From NCBI GenBank assembly GCA_021399435.1, contig JAJTUP010000004.1, forward strand, positions 992,001-1,056,000: a DNA stretch of 64,000 bases, read 5' to 3'. Position numbers and translations under genes: made by a program. The stretch is from Diaporthe sp. PMI_573. Its lineage: Eukaryota > Ascomycota > Sordariomycetes > Diaporthales > Diaporthaceae. Positions 49,327-59,693 of the stretch are shown piece after piece. Position 1 is the first letter of the stretch. Each line of letters starts with the position of its first letter. The notes under the pieces were generated by a model. It did no database searches and was not told where the DNA came from. It saw only the letters and a list, made by a program, of their open reading frames with translations.

Positions 49327-51461
49327 CTAAATTTCTTTCGGTAGTTCTTCCCAAAGCACGGTGGACCGGGTCCGTCTCTCATCGCGCCGAGGGTTGTGAC
49401 TAAGGAGTGTCGGTTTATGCATTTCGATGCAGTCCTCAGCTTCCTTGTTCAGGGGAGCAACAACTACAGTCGGTGCCCTCACTAGGCGGCCTAGACGTGG
49501 CTGACCCCGGAAGCAGTATCCGTCGTCTTCCTTACACTTTGAGACCCACTTTTGAAGCTTGTCCTTCAGGGTTGTGGATGTCGACCTGTCCCTCGTGGCT
49601 GATTCGTTCCCGTCTTTTGATAGAATTATCAGCATTTCATTTTCTATCATGTCTAGGATGTCGTGAATGAAAGCTGAGCACCGTTCATCCTCATGAAGAC
49701 GCTGAATCCACTGGGCATTGTATTAGCAAAGAGTATTGGGGAACTTCGTAAATTGAGTCTGGCTTGATACTGTACATTTTTTACCTCTGGTTTGACCTCA
49801 AGCGCATACCATTCCTTTTCAGTGGGTTTCTGCGAAGTCGAAAATGATGAGCAGGGCTTACAGAGCTTTGGCTCTGAAGGAGCTTCAGAGTTGGAGTGTA
49901 ACTGACCTTTATGATGGACTCTCTGAGATGGATTGCGCCGGAAGTCTGTCCTTCAAGCTTCTTGACTGTGTAGAACATGTCCCTCTTCGCGCCGGTGACG
50001 TAAATTGTCTTCATTCTCTCCTTCTTGAACTCACTCAGAAGTTCCTGTCCTCCCATCAACCAAGTCAAGATCTCGAGGAAAAGGCATCCCAGTGTCCAGA
50101 TGTCGTAACGTCGAGAGATGTACCCATTCTGGATGTCGCATTCCGGGGGGCGATATCCTGGCACTGCTGGAATCCCTTCATTGGGAATGTTTGACCGGCT
50201 CTTATCACTGTGCATGTCTGCTACACCAAAATCAGAAATCACAAGAATGCCCCTATAGTCGTTGCGTGATCCGAACCAGAGAATGTTGTCCGGCTTCAGA
50301 TCGCCATGCATCCCATATTTCGCGATCGGAGTGGTGAGATGGAGATGCTTTGGTACGTGTATGGCCTCCATTGCGCCCATGATGCCTAATAATTGTTTTG
50401 CGACCCACCTTATGGTGATCTTATCCCATGATGGACTGTGGTTTTGACTCCAATAGTCGCTAAGGTCGCTCCTCGCAAAAGGGAAGACAAAGTAATACTG
50501 CTTAGCTTCTGGCGTCTCTCCTTTTGTGACGCTGGTGAGAAGTGTCACGAGATGGTCGTGCACGAGTCCGTTGAATCGTTTGAGGTGGTCAAGTTCTTTC
50601 CTGAACTGTGCGTCGTTGTTGAAGTCTCGCTTCAGAAGCTCTTTGACAGCAAACTTGTCACCGTCAATCCTGATCTGAAGCTCGTGTCAGCTATAGGACA
50701 AATATATGACCGGTCAGAAACAACTTTACTGTTTGCAAAACTTGGTGAAACGCATGACAGTCGCGATCAATGTCCACGCAATACACCTTTCCGTAAGCTC
50801 CCTCGACCATTGAGGGATTCGGAGCTCCGGGGTCACCAGACTTGGATCTGCACCACGGCAAAATATCCCGATCCGATAGTTCGTACTCTTGGACCATGTT
50901 ACCGGGACCGAGTTCGAGGTACGGGACGAGGAGCATTCGCTGTGTGCGGTCGAAAGATTCCCTCTGATGGGGCGCCCATGTCTTGAGTGCCATTATTGGT
51001 GTATCGGAATTCTTAAGGAAAAGGTAGTGCTGCCTCTTGGCGTTCGGGTAGTCGTCGTAACGGTAGAACGGCAAAGTCTCGTCCGACAGCCTCGCATCGA
51101 CGAACTCTGCGATAGCCTCACCCTTTCCAATCAAGACTAGAATGGCAAATATCTTGCTGTATCGTGAAGTTGGTCCTGCTTCAGCCTCATTCACAGAAAT
51201 GAGGTCGACATAGCGGTTCCCATCGGGAAGTGCCTTGTACGACCTGAGCTGTGTCAGGACCCGCTCTCTCGTGAAAAGTCTGTGAACTGCTTTCGGTGGA
51301 TAGAAACTTCCGGATTCACCATCCACATCTGTTTCTCTAAGGCGCTCTTCCAACTTCAAATCATCTCCATCTGTGATCTCCTTTGTGAAGGTATTGCTTC
51401 TGTATGGAACGTCCTGGATGAACACTTCGGGATTGTTTTCGGCAGCCATTTGCTTTTCCAT
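49327..51461 (-). CDS. Accessory protein kinase 2 with 45-nt exon
   Basis: Exons 50730-51461, 49907-50674, 49785-49829 and 49327-49710, all phase 0, 642 residues. The N-terminal region SKIFAILVLIGKGEAIAEFVD parallels kinase 1. Kinase motifs: VEGAYGKVYCV glycine loop, FAVK (Lys255), HGDLKPDN (367-374), DFG at 392-394, and RPPE in place of APE. The third exon is only 15 codons (KPTEKEWYALEVKPE) and links the kinase to a helical, basic C-terminal region. A possible 5' UTR intron ends just before ATG 51461. Same strand, motif set and neighbourhood as kinase 1, so a duplicated pair. Confidence 0.85.
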
Positions 51462-52476
51462 TTTGTCTAGACATTGGCATAAGTTGACTGAATTTCAAAA
51501 ACATATCATGGAAGTCTAAGGTTATCAGCTGAAAAAGACTTACATATGAAAGAATTCCTGCAGTAAATCTGCGAGAGACCCAGAATGGTTGCCAGAAACC
51601 TGCGCAGAAGTAAGAGCCGTGCTCTGATGATACGCAATAGTATAAATGCCTCTGCCCGAGAGCTGATCATATTAGTTGGCTGACCACACTAGGTAAGAAG
51701 AATTTGTTTCCATGGGCCAAAATGACCGAAGGGTTACCCAGCCTGCATTACGCTGTGTGATTGTGGCCACATCTTGGCCACCCCCTTCAGCCAAAGCTGG
51801 ACCAATTGGAGGCGAGACTACTTCACGCCCATGGCGTCGGGAGCATGAGCGATAACTTTCTCCCTCCTGTGAGCGGTGGGACAAGTCCAATAGGGGAAAG
51901 TCGAATTGATTAAGGAGGGCACCATGAGACGGTGAAACCAAACAATTGACCCCGAAGGTTTTTGTGTCTCGCGAGCCGTCGGCGGTGTGATGGTAATACA
52001 GTAAGACCCGCACCCTTCAGTGATGTGTCACCACGAATCGGGTAGGCCTAGTTTGCATCGACCAAAGGGAAGATCAGGGAGGGGTAAGATGAGGCTCTGC
52101 GCCCACCGCTCCTCGGCTTCCCACGGTTCCTGCTACCGCTCGCTTCACTGGCGCTTAACTAATCGCCGGCAGGATCCATTCATCTGACCTCGATAGCAGA
52201 GCTGGACAGCCTGCTCACACTATCCTTACCGCATTTGGATCTCCGAGGAGACCAGAACCAGATGTCGCAAGTCCAAGCGTGCCATATGGAATAGAGAAAA
52301 TCGACTGGTTTCTGTCGCTACTAGTACTTACAATGGGTATACGTTACTCCTTCTACACACAAGGAGAACCACAATAGTAGAGCTTCTGATTTGTGACACA
52401 AGACACCTTGACGAACTCCGGGCGCAGCATCAATAGTGTCAGCATATTGCGATCTGAATCCGCCTTAGGTAGATGA

Positions 52477-52621
52477 GGCTTCGGCCACATTGTGTTTCTT
52501 TATCAACTATTTATTTATCTGCCTGCTGCCTGCTCAGCTTTCCGACTGCTTAGCAGTCCAGATGTTATATACAAAGTCAGCAATGGCTCTATATATATAG
52601 ATTGAAAACGAAACCACTTAG
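52477..52621. repeat. Dispersed repeat relic, copy 1
   Basis: Shares ggcttcggccacattgtgtt.. and ..gaaaacgaaaccactta with 58317-58380; that copy lacks the middle. Several differences are C/T or G/A, as RIP would give. Confidence 0.55.
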
Positions 52622-53061
52622 GTGGATGAGCTCTTTAGATTCGAGAATCTACACGCGATTGTTTCCAACGACAGGCCGATCAGCAACAGACTAGGGTTGG
52701 AGGGTGGTTCTTGTCGCTGGTGAAAGCCTGGCCGAGACTTTTTGGTCACCAGATCCGCTCTTCACGAAAGCGGAATATTGCATGCTGCTATAAGGCGGCA
52801 TTTAATAATGACTACTCATGGGCTGGGTTTACAAAAGAGACAACAGCTTGTGTGGTGGATCTGGCTGTCATTTAGTCAACATACTCTCCCAAGAACACGC
52901 ATAGGCGTTTGCACTGCCGAAAGCTGTGAATCTTCGAGGTCATAACAGAACTCACTGAGCTGTTACTGTCGATTGTAATCATACAAGCTCTAGAAAGTTT
53001 ATTTTTAATATGAAAACGTCATATGGAGCTATCTATAGCTTAGTTACTATGTGCCTACCTA

Positions 53062-53345
53062 TCCTATAGGAGGTTATTCTGTTGTAGGGTCTTCTTTAGG
53101 AGGGTCTCTTATAAGAAGGTATGCTATAAGAAAGTCTCCTCTAAGGTCTCCTCTAAGGTCTCCTACCGGCGGGCTGTCTACGGGAGGGTCTACCATAGGA
53201 GGTTGTCCCATAGGATGTTGTCCCATAGGATGTTGTCCTATAGGAAGCTACCCCACAAGAGGTTATACTATAGGTGATCCTAAAGGAGGTGACCCTAGAG
53301 GAGATCATTCTATAGGAGGTTGTTCCATAGGAGGTTGGGTAGTGA
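53062..53345. repeat. 15-bp minisatellite, copy B
   Basis: Degenerate units like ataggaggttgtccc, the reverse complement of the copy A unit at 40.3 kb. Open as pentapeptides on both strands. Ends about 190 bp from the stop of the micro-exon gene. Confidence 0.85.
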
Positions 53346-53538
53346 GGAATGTCCATGTTTCATTAGGTAAAGTATGAGTTCAAAAAGCTCTATTGGTTGT
53401 CTACCAAGTGGAAAATCTCCCATAGAGACATATTCCATCATCGTGGCTACCTTCGCGCTTTGGCGGGACAAGGTGACAGAGTTTATGTAACGGGTGAATG
53501 AGAAGCCAAATGCTGCTGGGTGGTGCCAAGCTCGGGGC

Positions 53539-55320
53539 TTAATCCTCCTTCTATTTACTGTGTCCTCTTTAATGTCCAGCCCGTTCCAAACATAATTTTA
53601 AGGGCTTCTGTCAGCTGGTACTTACGATCTCGTCGTCCTCATCCTCAACGACCACAGGATCGTCTTCCTCGGCAAGCAGTGCCTTGATACATAGTCAGCA
53701 TGACGCTGCCTGTCAGTGTTCAGTGTTGGAGCGACTACTGACGCTGACCTCCTCCTCCGCCGTCTAGAGTCATCCAGTATCAGCAGAATGCCCTCGAATA
53801 TTGAGATGCTGCTGGGCCAACAAGGAAAGCTTACTTTGCCCTGATGCAGGGCCGCCATCTCTCTCTTGGTATCCTAAAACTGATCTTTAAACTTGCCTTT
53901 TGCGTGCAAGTTGCACACTGAAACTTACCTTGATCTTCGCAACAAGCTCCTGAGAATCGATCATCAGCCAATGAGAATCAGCGCGCTTGGATCTCCAAAT
54001 ACCTACATCAATTTGAGACTTGTTGGACTGATCAAGTGATCTTGTGTCAGAAGATGTTGTAGTTACACATCGTATCGGCCACACTGATGTCATCCAAGTT
54101 AACTCACCACAGTCTCTTCCTCGAGCTCCTATTCCAGGGTCAGTGAGGCAATTTTCCTATTAGCACGTCATTCCACGGATACTTACCTGCTTCTTTTTAA
54201 CCAGTTGCTGACTGGAGTCAGCTATAGACGAAAAACATGATTTGGCGGTCCTGTCACGGTGAACATACCAAAAGCGCGCCGGTGTCGGTCTAATCATATC
54301 AGCACTCGTAGCTATTGGAGGAGTGTGTGACGATGCTCACAGCAATCTGGGCCTCGAAGTACTGTTGTTCGAGCAATTGAAGTCAGTCTGCCACTTACGA
54401 GTATCCATGCCATTTCTGCCTGGGTCTAGTGGTGTGAGACATACCGCCTGAGTTCCCTTGGCCTGCCGAAAGTTTAGTCGGCATATTACAAGCGAAGCAA
54501 GAGCAAGAGTGGTTCTCTTACAGGGACGGGCTTCTCCTCCTCGACCTCCTCGAGTTTCTGTTGGCCGAAAGTGTTAATGAGTGAGCACTACAGGGCCATC
54601 TGAGCAGCACATACGGCTCGCTTGTGAGCGGGACCGGCATTCTATAAGCGTTGTCAGCACATCATATAGTCTGGGGCCATTCCATGACATACGGTGATGA
54701 TGGTTGAATCTTGCTGCTCATTTTATTTGTGTCAGCACCGATCGAGATTGAGGACCGAAAGGATTCTTTCTTGAAATTTGTAAAGCCAGTCGGTATTGAC
54801 ATACATGACCTCGCTTCTTCTGGGGAACGCTCTATTCACGATATATGTCAGTGGCCTGTGATATCCAGGGATCTTTTGCGTCTGCAGTTTACTCACAGGG
54901 CATTCCCTTTGAAGGTGGCCGATGCCACCACAATTGCGGCATTGCTAGATCGTCTCCTCAGTAAGTTCATCTTGGCGATATTTCAGAAGACTTACGCGAC
55001 GTTCGGTAGGTTTCTTGATCGAGATCCTGGTCAGTATTGTTTCCAAAGCAGGTAATACTTTGCAATGAGAAAACCAGACGCAAAGAGCAGTGAAGGACAT
55101 ACCGAAATGCAGAATTGCTGTGTGTGGCCTCGGCCACCACAGGTGCACTGCCAATATGATCAGCCATCTTGACTCCATACACTCATACACAATACAAACT
55201 GGATGTGATGACATACAGAGTCCTGGTTCTGTTTACCTGATTAGCTCAAGAAGCAACTGAACGGTCTTGCATCCTACTGTACAGCATGCCTACATGAGAT
55301 GTCTCGGGCCAACATACCAT
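53539..55320 (-). CDS. Micro-exon gene: CCHC zinc knuckles, heptad-per-exon coiled coil, acidic tail
   Basis: About 20 exons and 19 introns (51-91 nt) in 1.78 kb; about 167 residues. Exons on the minus strand: ATG 55318-55320; 55217-55228 NQDS; 55103-55147 CTCGGRGHTQQFCIS; 54996-55013 KPTERR; 54897-54944 QCRNCGGIGHLQRECP; 54805-54831 SVPQKKRGH; 54693-54713 QDSTIIT; 54615-54641 NAGPAHKRA; 54523-54557 (35 nt, KLEEVE start); 54445-54462 AKGTQA; 54341-54361 YFEAQIA; 54269-54289 TDTGALL; 54187-54207 QLVKKKQ; 54108-54128 ELEEETV; 54007-54027 SNKSQID; 53929-53949 ELVAKIK; 53835-53873 DTKREMAALHQGK; 53749-53763 TAEEE; 53626-53682 ALLAEEDDPVVVEDEDDEI; 53539-53550 KED stop. QCRN..C is a perfect CX2CX4HX4C knuckle; the first is one residue short. 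Most donors are gtatgt, gtaagt or gtgagt. Only the 35-nt exon breaks phase; acceptor gagag would leave a 15-nt EKPVP exon. Confidence 0.65.
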
Positions 55321-55370
55321 TCTGAATGTTTGATTTGAATTTGTAGTCTGCAACTCGCAGTCAATCGCAC

Positions 55371-55376
55371 TTATAA
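55371..55376 (-). promoter_or_regulatory. TATA-like box of the micro-exon gene
   Basis: TTATAA on the minus strand, about 50 nt upstream of the proposed start codon. Confidence 0.35.
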
Positions 55377-55504
55377 TTTGGTGTTCGTAACATACAGTCA
55401 GGGTTCTGGGTCTATTTCAATGTTCAGCTTGACCGTCCCCGTCCCCGTGCTGTCTTGCCGATGTGCAACTGGACTTTTCGTTGGCGAAGGCTTGAACAGT
55501 GAGA

Positions 55505-55930
55505 GAAATCTAGATATCATGTTTCGTCAGCGAGCATATCCTGATGTGAGTAAGCGGTTTCCGATTGGAATTCATGGACTCCTTACATGGGGATGTCTGC
55601 GGGTAGAGGAGAAAAGGGAAGAGCTTCCTCCGGCGTCTCTTCACCCTGTGAAGAGATGGACACGAACTCGGAGGCCACGGGGCGCACCTTCCTTCAACCA
55701 CTTCCTCCGACCATTGCGCGCGGTGAATGGCGCCATCTCCACAGCATTTGCAGAACTTGAACCCTGGCATGTGCATTGAGTTGATGAACCTCCTGAATCT
55801 CGTGGCTGATCAAGCCGGCATTCGCTCTACAACTAGGAACCCTCTAGTCTTTTGGCTCCTTACCGTGGTCCTCAACATTGGCCAGAGCTGAGAGATTCAC
55901 AACACCTGAGTAATTATCTGGCATCATGTA
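55505..55930 (-). CDS. Possible second zinc-knuckle-like gene or remnant
   Basis: A coding-like stretch runs from about 55900 (ALANVEDHG, donor gtaagg) across an intron into ATRFRRFINSMHMPGF and the Cys/His cluster FCKCCGDGAIHRAQW. It then probably continues after an intron into the acidic GEETPEEALPFSPLPADIP. The cluster resembles a CCHC knuckle with one extra residue and Trp where the last Cys should be. Exon ends are uncertain, and one donor (gtggtt) is weak. It lies directly upstream of the micro-exon gene on the same strand and shares the knuckle-plus-acidic-tail plan. It may be a decayed relative or an unrelated gene. Confidence 0.3.
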
Positions 55931-56315
55931 TGTATGAGCTGAGCATTTCACACCGTAAACCTGACCCGGGTCCTTTGACAACTTGCTAGGTAAGTAGACA
56001 CAGACGCACTGTATCCCGGATTAGTTTCCTGTTCCTGGCCTCACTGTTGTATGGTGCCACCAGCAGCGTCACGTTGCCACTTAGAAAGGCCATCACTATA
56101 TGGGCCGAGGCACATCCACCATACTACAGGGTTCAACTCCGGAGGAGATGTGGACGATCTTGCCGGTTGAGAAAGATATTTATTTGGGAAACCTTGCTGG
56201 ACTGTTAGGTGATATTTGGGAGTTTCGCGGTCTCCTTTGAATAAGCTAAGTCTGATTGCGCCTTCTGGGCTCATTCGTCTCCAAGGTACCAGAGCCCATG
56301 ACGAGTGCTAGTACT
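55931..56315. other. Gap
   Basis: No gene, RNA or repeat recognised. Confidence 0.4.
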
Positions 56316-57449
56316 CTAGTAGCCGAGGTCTGTGATTCTGTGCGCATGCATCTCGTAGAATTCCTCCCTTGTCGGCAGCTTCCCCTCCAACCCCAGATCA
56401 ACGCAGGCGAGAACTCCATAGCCATTCCAGTAGTAAGTCTCGCTGCCGTCCTCAGACATCGTATCGAACCTTTGGTCGTGATACATCTCCAAGTCATACG
56501 CCATTTCGTGCGGTCCGTGCATGGTGTTATTTTGCTCATCTGAGAAACACTCGTCCGAACAGCCTTCTCTTGGGCAGCAGCACCATCCAGCATCACCCTG
56601 AGTAACCTCGATGAAGGTCAGGTTGCCAGCATGAAACTTCCGAGTCCCTCGCTCGCAACGTGCGGGTTTGTATTTGCGCTTGAGCCTGTAATCGATGAAC
56701 CAGAAATCTGCGAGTCCATTTATCTCGCCGACATTAATGAAGGCGCTTCTCACGCTCTCGAAATGGTTATGGACTTTGTCGGGACTACGATACTCCCATG
56801 CCGGGTCGTACTCAACGGCAACATTCATAATGTACGATGAATGCCAGGGACACTCATGGCTGTACCACCTAAACGATGGGGAGTCACTGATAGCTTCCCA
56901 GTCAAATCCCCCCATCCTATACGAGACGTTGGAATTCTCAGGCAGTTGGAGGCAAATCAAGTCTGTAGAAGGGCGTATAGTCAGGTACTGGCGCTCGCCG
57001 TTATCGCGGGTAAATTCCATATTGACCGATGCCGTAGGCTTATCGCAGATATCCATGACCGTCGTCAAATGTACTGGCATGCGTCTCGAAACAAGTGGGC
57101 TGGTCTTGTAGGGCCTAAAATGCCGTAGCATCCTCTCGCGGGACTCTTGGCAGGCTGTCCACAGGCCCGAATCTGTGAGATAGGTCGAGATATTTCCATC
57201 TGTCCACGAGAGTTTACCCTCTCCAGGACCGCGTGGAGCTGCGAGGCCGGTTCGGAACGATAGGATGTGAGTTTCCTGCCCTCTCGTGGCGTGGACTTTC
57301 TTGGCTGGGTCGACAACAGAGCCGGGATCGTTCCAGACGTCATACATGGTGAAGAAGTGGACGGCTGGGTCATCGTTGCGGATGGACATGTCCCAAATCT
57401 GATCTCGTAATTCTTTTGGAAGGTCGTTGAAAAATTCGAATTGTGCCAT
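56316..57449 (-). CDS. 2EXR-domain protein
   Basis: Single exon, 377 residues, ATG 57449. The start FEFFNDLPKELRDQIWDMSI is the 2EXR signature (F-x-LP-x-ELR-x-x-IW), followed by strands such as VHFFTMYDVW and the LWTACQESRERMLRHF helix typical of this fungal family. Further on, two cysteine groups (CCCPREGCSDEC) may bind metal. The end is acidic and aromatic. 2EXR proteins are expanded in ascomycete accessory DNA and have no established biochemical role. No frameshift. Confidence 0.85.
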   Translation of the reverse strand: MAQFEFFNDLPKELRDQIWDMSIRNDDPAVHFFTMYDVWNDPGSVVDPAKKVHATRGQETHILSFRTGLAAPRGPGEGKLSWTDGNISTYLTDSGLWTACQESRERMLRHFRPYKTSPLVSRRMPVHLTTVMDICDKPTASVNMEFTRDNGERQYLTIRPSTDLICLQLPENSNVSYRMGGFDWEAISDSPSFRWYSHECPWHSSYIMNVAVEYDPAWEYRSPDKVHNHFESVRSAFINVGEINGLADFWFIDYRLKRKYKPARCERGTRKFHAGNLTFIEVTQGDAGWCCCPREGCSDECFSDEQNNTMHGPHEMAYDLEMYHDQRFDTMSEDGSETYYWNGYGVLACVDLGLEGKLPTREEFYEMHAHRITDLGY

Positions 57450-58220
57450 TGTCGAAAACGATCCGAAGCTTGAACGTGTGTGTGATGTGAATTAGGTGGT
57501 TGCACTGTGCAAGGAGGAAGTCGACTTGGTGCAAATGATAAGTGAGGTTTTGGTTTTGGAGGCTCGGGAATTCTGGGCAGGTGGTTGCGGCCGTCAATAG
57601 GGAATATGCTTATATATGCGTATAGTTCGGGGGTTTTCGTGTTTGGTCTGTTGATATTGATGGAAATCGGGTTGGCACCTCGACAGCCAGTAAGTAGCGC
57701 CAGCCTTGGTGCATCGATGGGCCCTTGAAGCCTAGTGCTGTCGGCTCTGCTCAGTTTCACGGCAAGCCCGCCAGCGCATTCGGTTGTGGTTAGGGCCTGG
57801 AGCCCGGGAGCTACCATTGCCTTCCTAAAGCTGCCTGGGTAAGCAGCCCCGTTAGTCTCTTAGACTGGACCGCTTGGAGCCCTGGCGCGAGCCGTCACAT
57901 GTGTACAAAATCACTTGTTCCCGTCCCTGACTTTAGGTTCTTCCTACGTAAGTTGTACGCTTGTGAGATCAACAACAGCCTCGCCGGCCTTCTAGAAGCT
58001 GGTGGTTTAGAGTCAAACACTAAGGGAGCGAACAAGGCTTAAGGGCCCCTTTAAAGTTGAGTAATTGTGGCTTAGTACAGAATCATACACCTGGGCAGCA
58101 AGCAACTCTGTGTTACTGGTAACGCATGGTTCGCAAATCGATTGGTAGCTACATTTCCGTTCTCGAAAATGTCAACCTGGGGATCAAAGATTTAAGACCT
58201 CTTGTTCTGGATAAAACCAA

Positions 58221-58308
58221 GCCGGTGTAACTCAGTTGGGAGAGTGTCATATTGACGATTTACTTTAGTTCGGAATCTGAGAGTCTTGTGTTCTCCATAT
58301 CAACCGCA
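58221..58308 (+). pseudogene. Decayed tRNA-Phe with intron
   Basis: Starts gccggtgtaactcagttggg followed by agagtgtcat, and ends caaccgca. This follows a fungal tRNA-Phe layout (acceptor start, A box, D-arm, anticodon-arm start, a short intron-like insert, T-arm). Core positions carry transitions (tagctc to taactc, agagcg to agagtg) and the T-loop gttcgatcc is lost, so it cannot be functional. C-to-T and G-to-A changes fit RIP. Confidence 0.55.
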
Positions 58309-58316
58309 CATTTTTT

Positions 58317-58380
58317 GGCTTCAGCCACACTGTGTTCTTTTTGTCAACTTTTCATATGGATTAAAAACAAAACCACTTAT
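58317..58380. repeat. Dispersed repeat relic, copy 2
   Basis: Matches both ends of the 52477-52621 relic with an internal deletion; begins nine bases after the tRNA relic. Confidence 0.55.
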
Positions 58381-58600
58381 TTAGGTACTGACACATGAAT
58401 CATCGACAGTGTTGTTCACTGAAGTCCAGAAGCGGCCATGCTTCTCAATAGGAGCAGGCGCCTCCAATTAATTTATAAGCATTCGTCGTTACACAATATA
58501 GACTGAGTTTAACATTAGAAATGCTTGCGGGGTAGCTGCAAGCCGTTGGTAATCAGATCGTAAGACGGACAACTTAACATAAATCACAGCACGTATCACG

Positions 58601-59314
58601 ATGAATTACCTCATGTATCGAGGATTACGTGCAATTTACAATGTTAAGAGTCATCCAGGATCAGAGGAAATACCGAGATTACCATCGAGAATGACGACTG
58701 ACACCACCACAGGAAAGGTCTTGTCTCCGGCCGCACTGGTGCACGTTGTCCTCCAAACGTCACAATATGAACCCATGGTCGCGTTCTACAAGGCCTTCCT
58801 AGGAGCTCACGCCACTTACGAGAATGATCATCTCGCATTCCTGACATACGACGAGGAACACCATCGGGTAGCTATCGTTCACATGCCCTCAGCTAAACCG
58901 AAGGACCCAACGTCAGCTGGCATGGCCCACATGGCCTTCGCTTTCAACACCCTGAAAGACCTCTTGCTGGCCTACCGCCAGCGGAAAGCTCGGGGCATCC
59001 TACCGATCTGGGCCACAAACCACGGCCCGACGACGAGCATGTACTACCAAGATCCGGACGGCAACCAGATCGAGACCCAGGTGGACAACTTCGAGAACGT
59101 TGAGGAGACAACTGCATATATGAACACCCCGGAGTTTGCGGAGAATCCGATCGGCGTCGACTTTGACCCTGAGGATCTGATCAGGAGGGTAGAAAACGGC
59201 GAGGATGAGGGGAGCCTGAAGAAGAGACCCCGCATCGGGCGCCGAGGAGTGGAGGGGATACCTGTGCCACCAAGGCCCGACGCTCGCAAAAGCTATGATC
59301 TTGTTCAGGCTTGA
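58601..59314 (+). CDS. VOC-fold (glyoxalase/extradiol dioxygenase-like) protein
   Basis: Single exon, 237 residues from ATG 58601; ATG 58691 (MTTDTTTGKVLSPAALVH) is a likely alternative because the fold begins there. One vicinal-oxygen-chelate module: LVHVVLQTSQYEPMVAFYKAFLG with the first His, MAHMAFAF with the second, and DPDGNQIETQVDNF with the metal-ligand Glu. These three would hold Fe or Zn, as in catechol-type dioxygenases and glyoxalase. The C-terminal ~70 residues (NPIGVDFDPEDLI) are common in fungal single-module members. Substrate unknown. Confidence 0.85.
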   Translation: MNYLMYRGLRAIYNVKSHPGSEEIPRLPSRMTTDTTTGKVLSPAALVHVVLQTSQYEPMVAFYKAFLGAHATYENDHLAFLTYDEEHHRVAIVHMPSAKPKDPTSAGMAHMAFAFNTLKDLLLAYRQRKARGILPIWATNHGPTTSMYYQDPDGNQIETQVDNFENVEETTAYMNTPEFAENPIGVDFDPEDLIRRVENGEDEGSLKKRPRIGRRGVEGIPVPPRPDARKSYDLVQA

Positions 59315-59693
59315 GAGGCACATCGTCAAGTTTCACGGAGGCATCCCATCAAAAGTCAATCATTCGAGAATCTGTCCAGTCAAATTACATCGGAAGTTCT
59401 AGTCTGTGTGAAAGTGTCAGGATATCTATGATATTTGAAGTACCGGGAAGGAAATTCTATGATCACGGGTTGAACAACTCTCATAATGCGCTAAAATGCG
59501 ACATATTTCTCGTCTAATGTAGATTGAGAATTGAGTAACTTTACGACACGACCATCCGAGGAATTTGACATGGCGATGGAAAGCACGCATTCCAGTAGCT
59601 CACGGGAGGAAATTATTTCTACAAACTATGTTATTTGCATGCGATGTGTGTGGTGAAGGCAGACCCCTCTTATGACGTCCCTTGACAAGATGC
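59315..59693. other. Convergent 3' flanks
   Basis: Nothing recognised between the VOC gene (+) and the membrane gene (-). Confidence 0.5.

Larger units (their letters stand above)
51462..53538. other. AT-rich repeat-bearing gap
   Basis: Holds a dispersed repeat relic and minisatellite copy B, both listed separately. No supported gene. Confidence 0.5.
57450..58600. other. Gap with tRNA relic and repeat
   Basis: Holds the tRNA-Phe relic and the second dispersed repeat copy; otherwise AT-rich and empty. Confidence 0.5.

Noticed and set aside
53051..53377. Possible CRISPR-like array or repeat protein
   Set aside because: Contiguous degenerate 15-bp units without spacers in a eukaryotic genome; a minisatellite.
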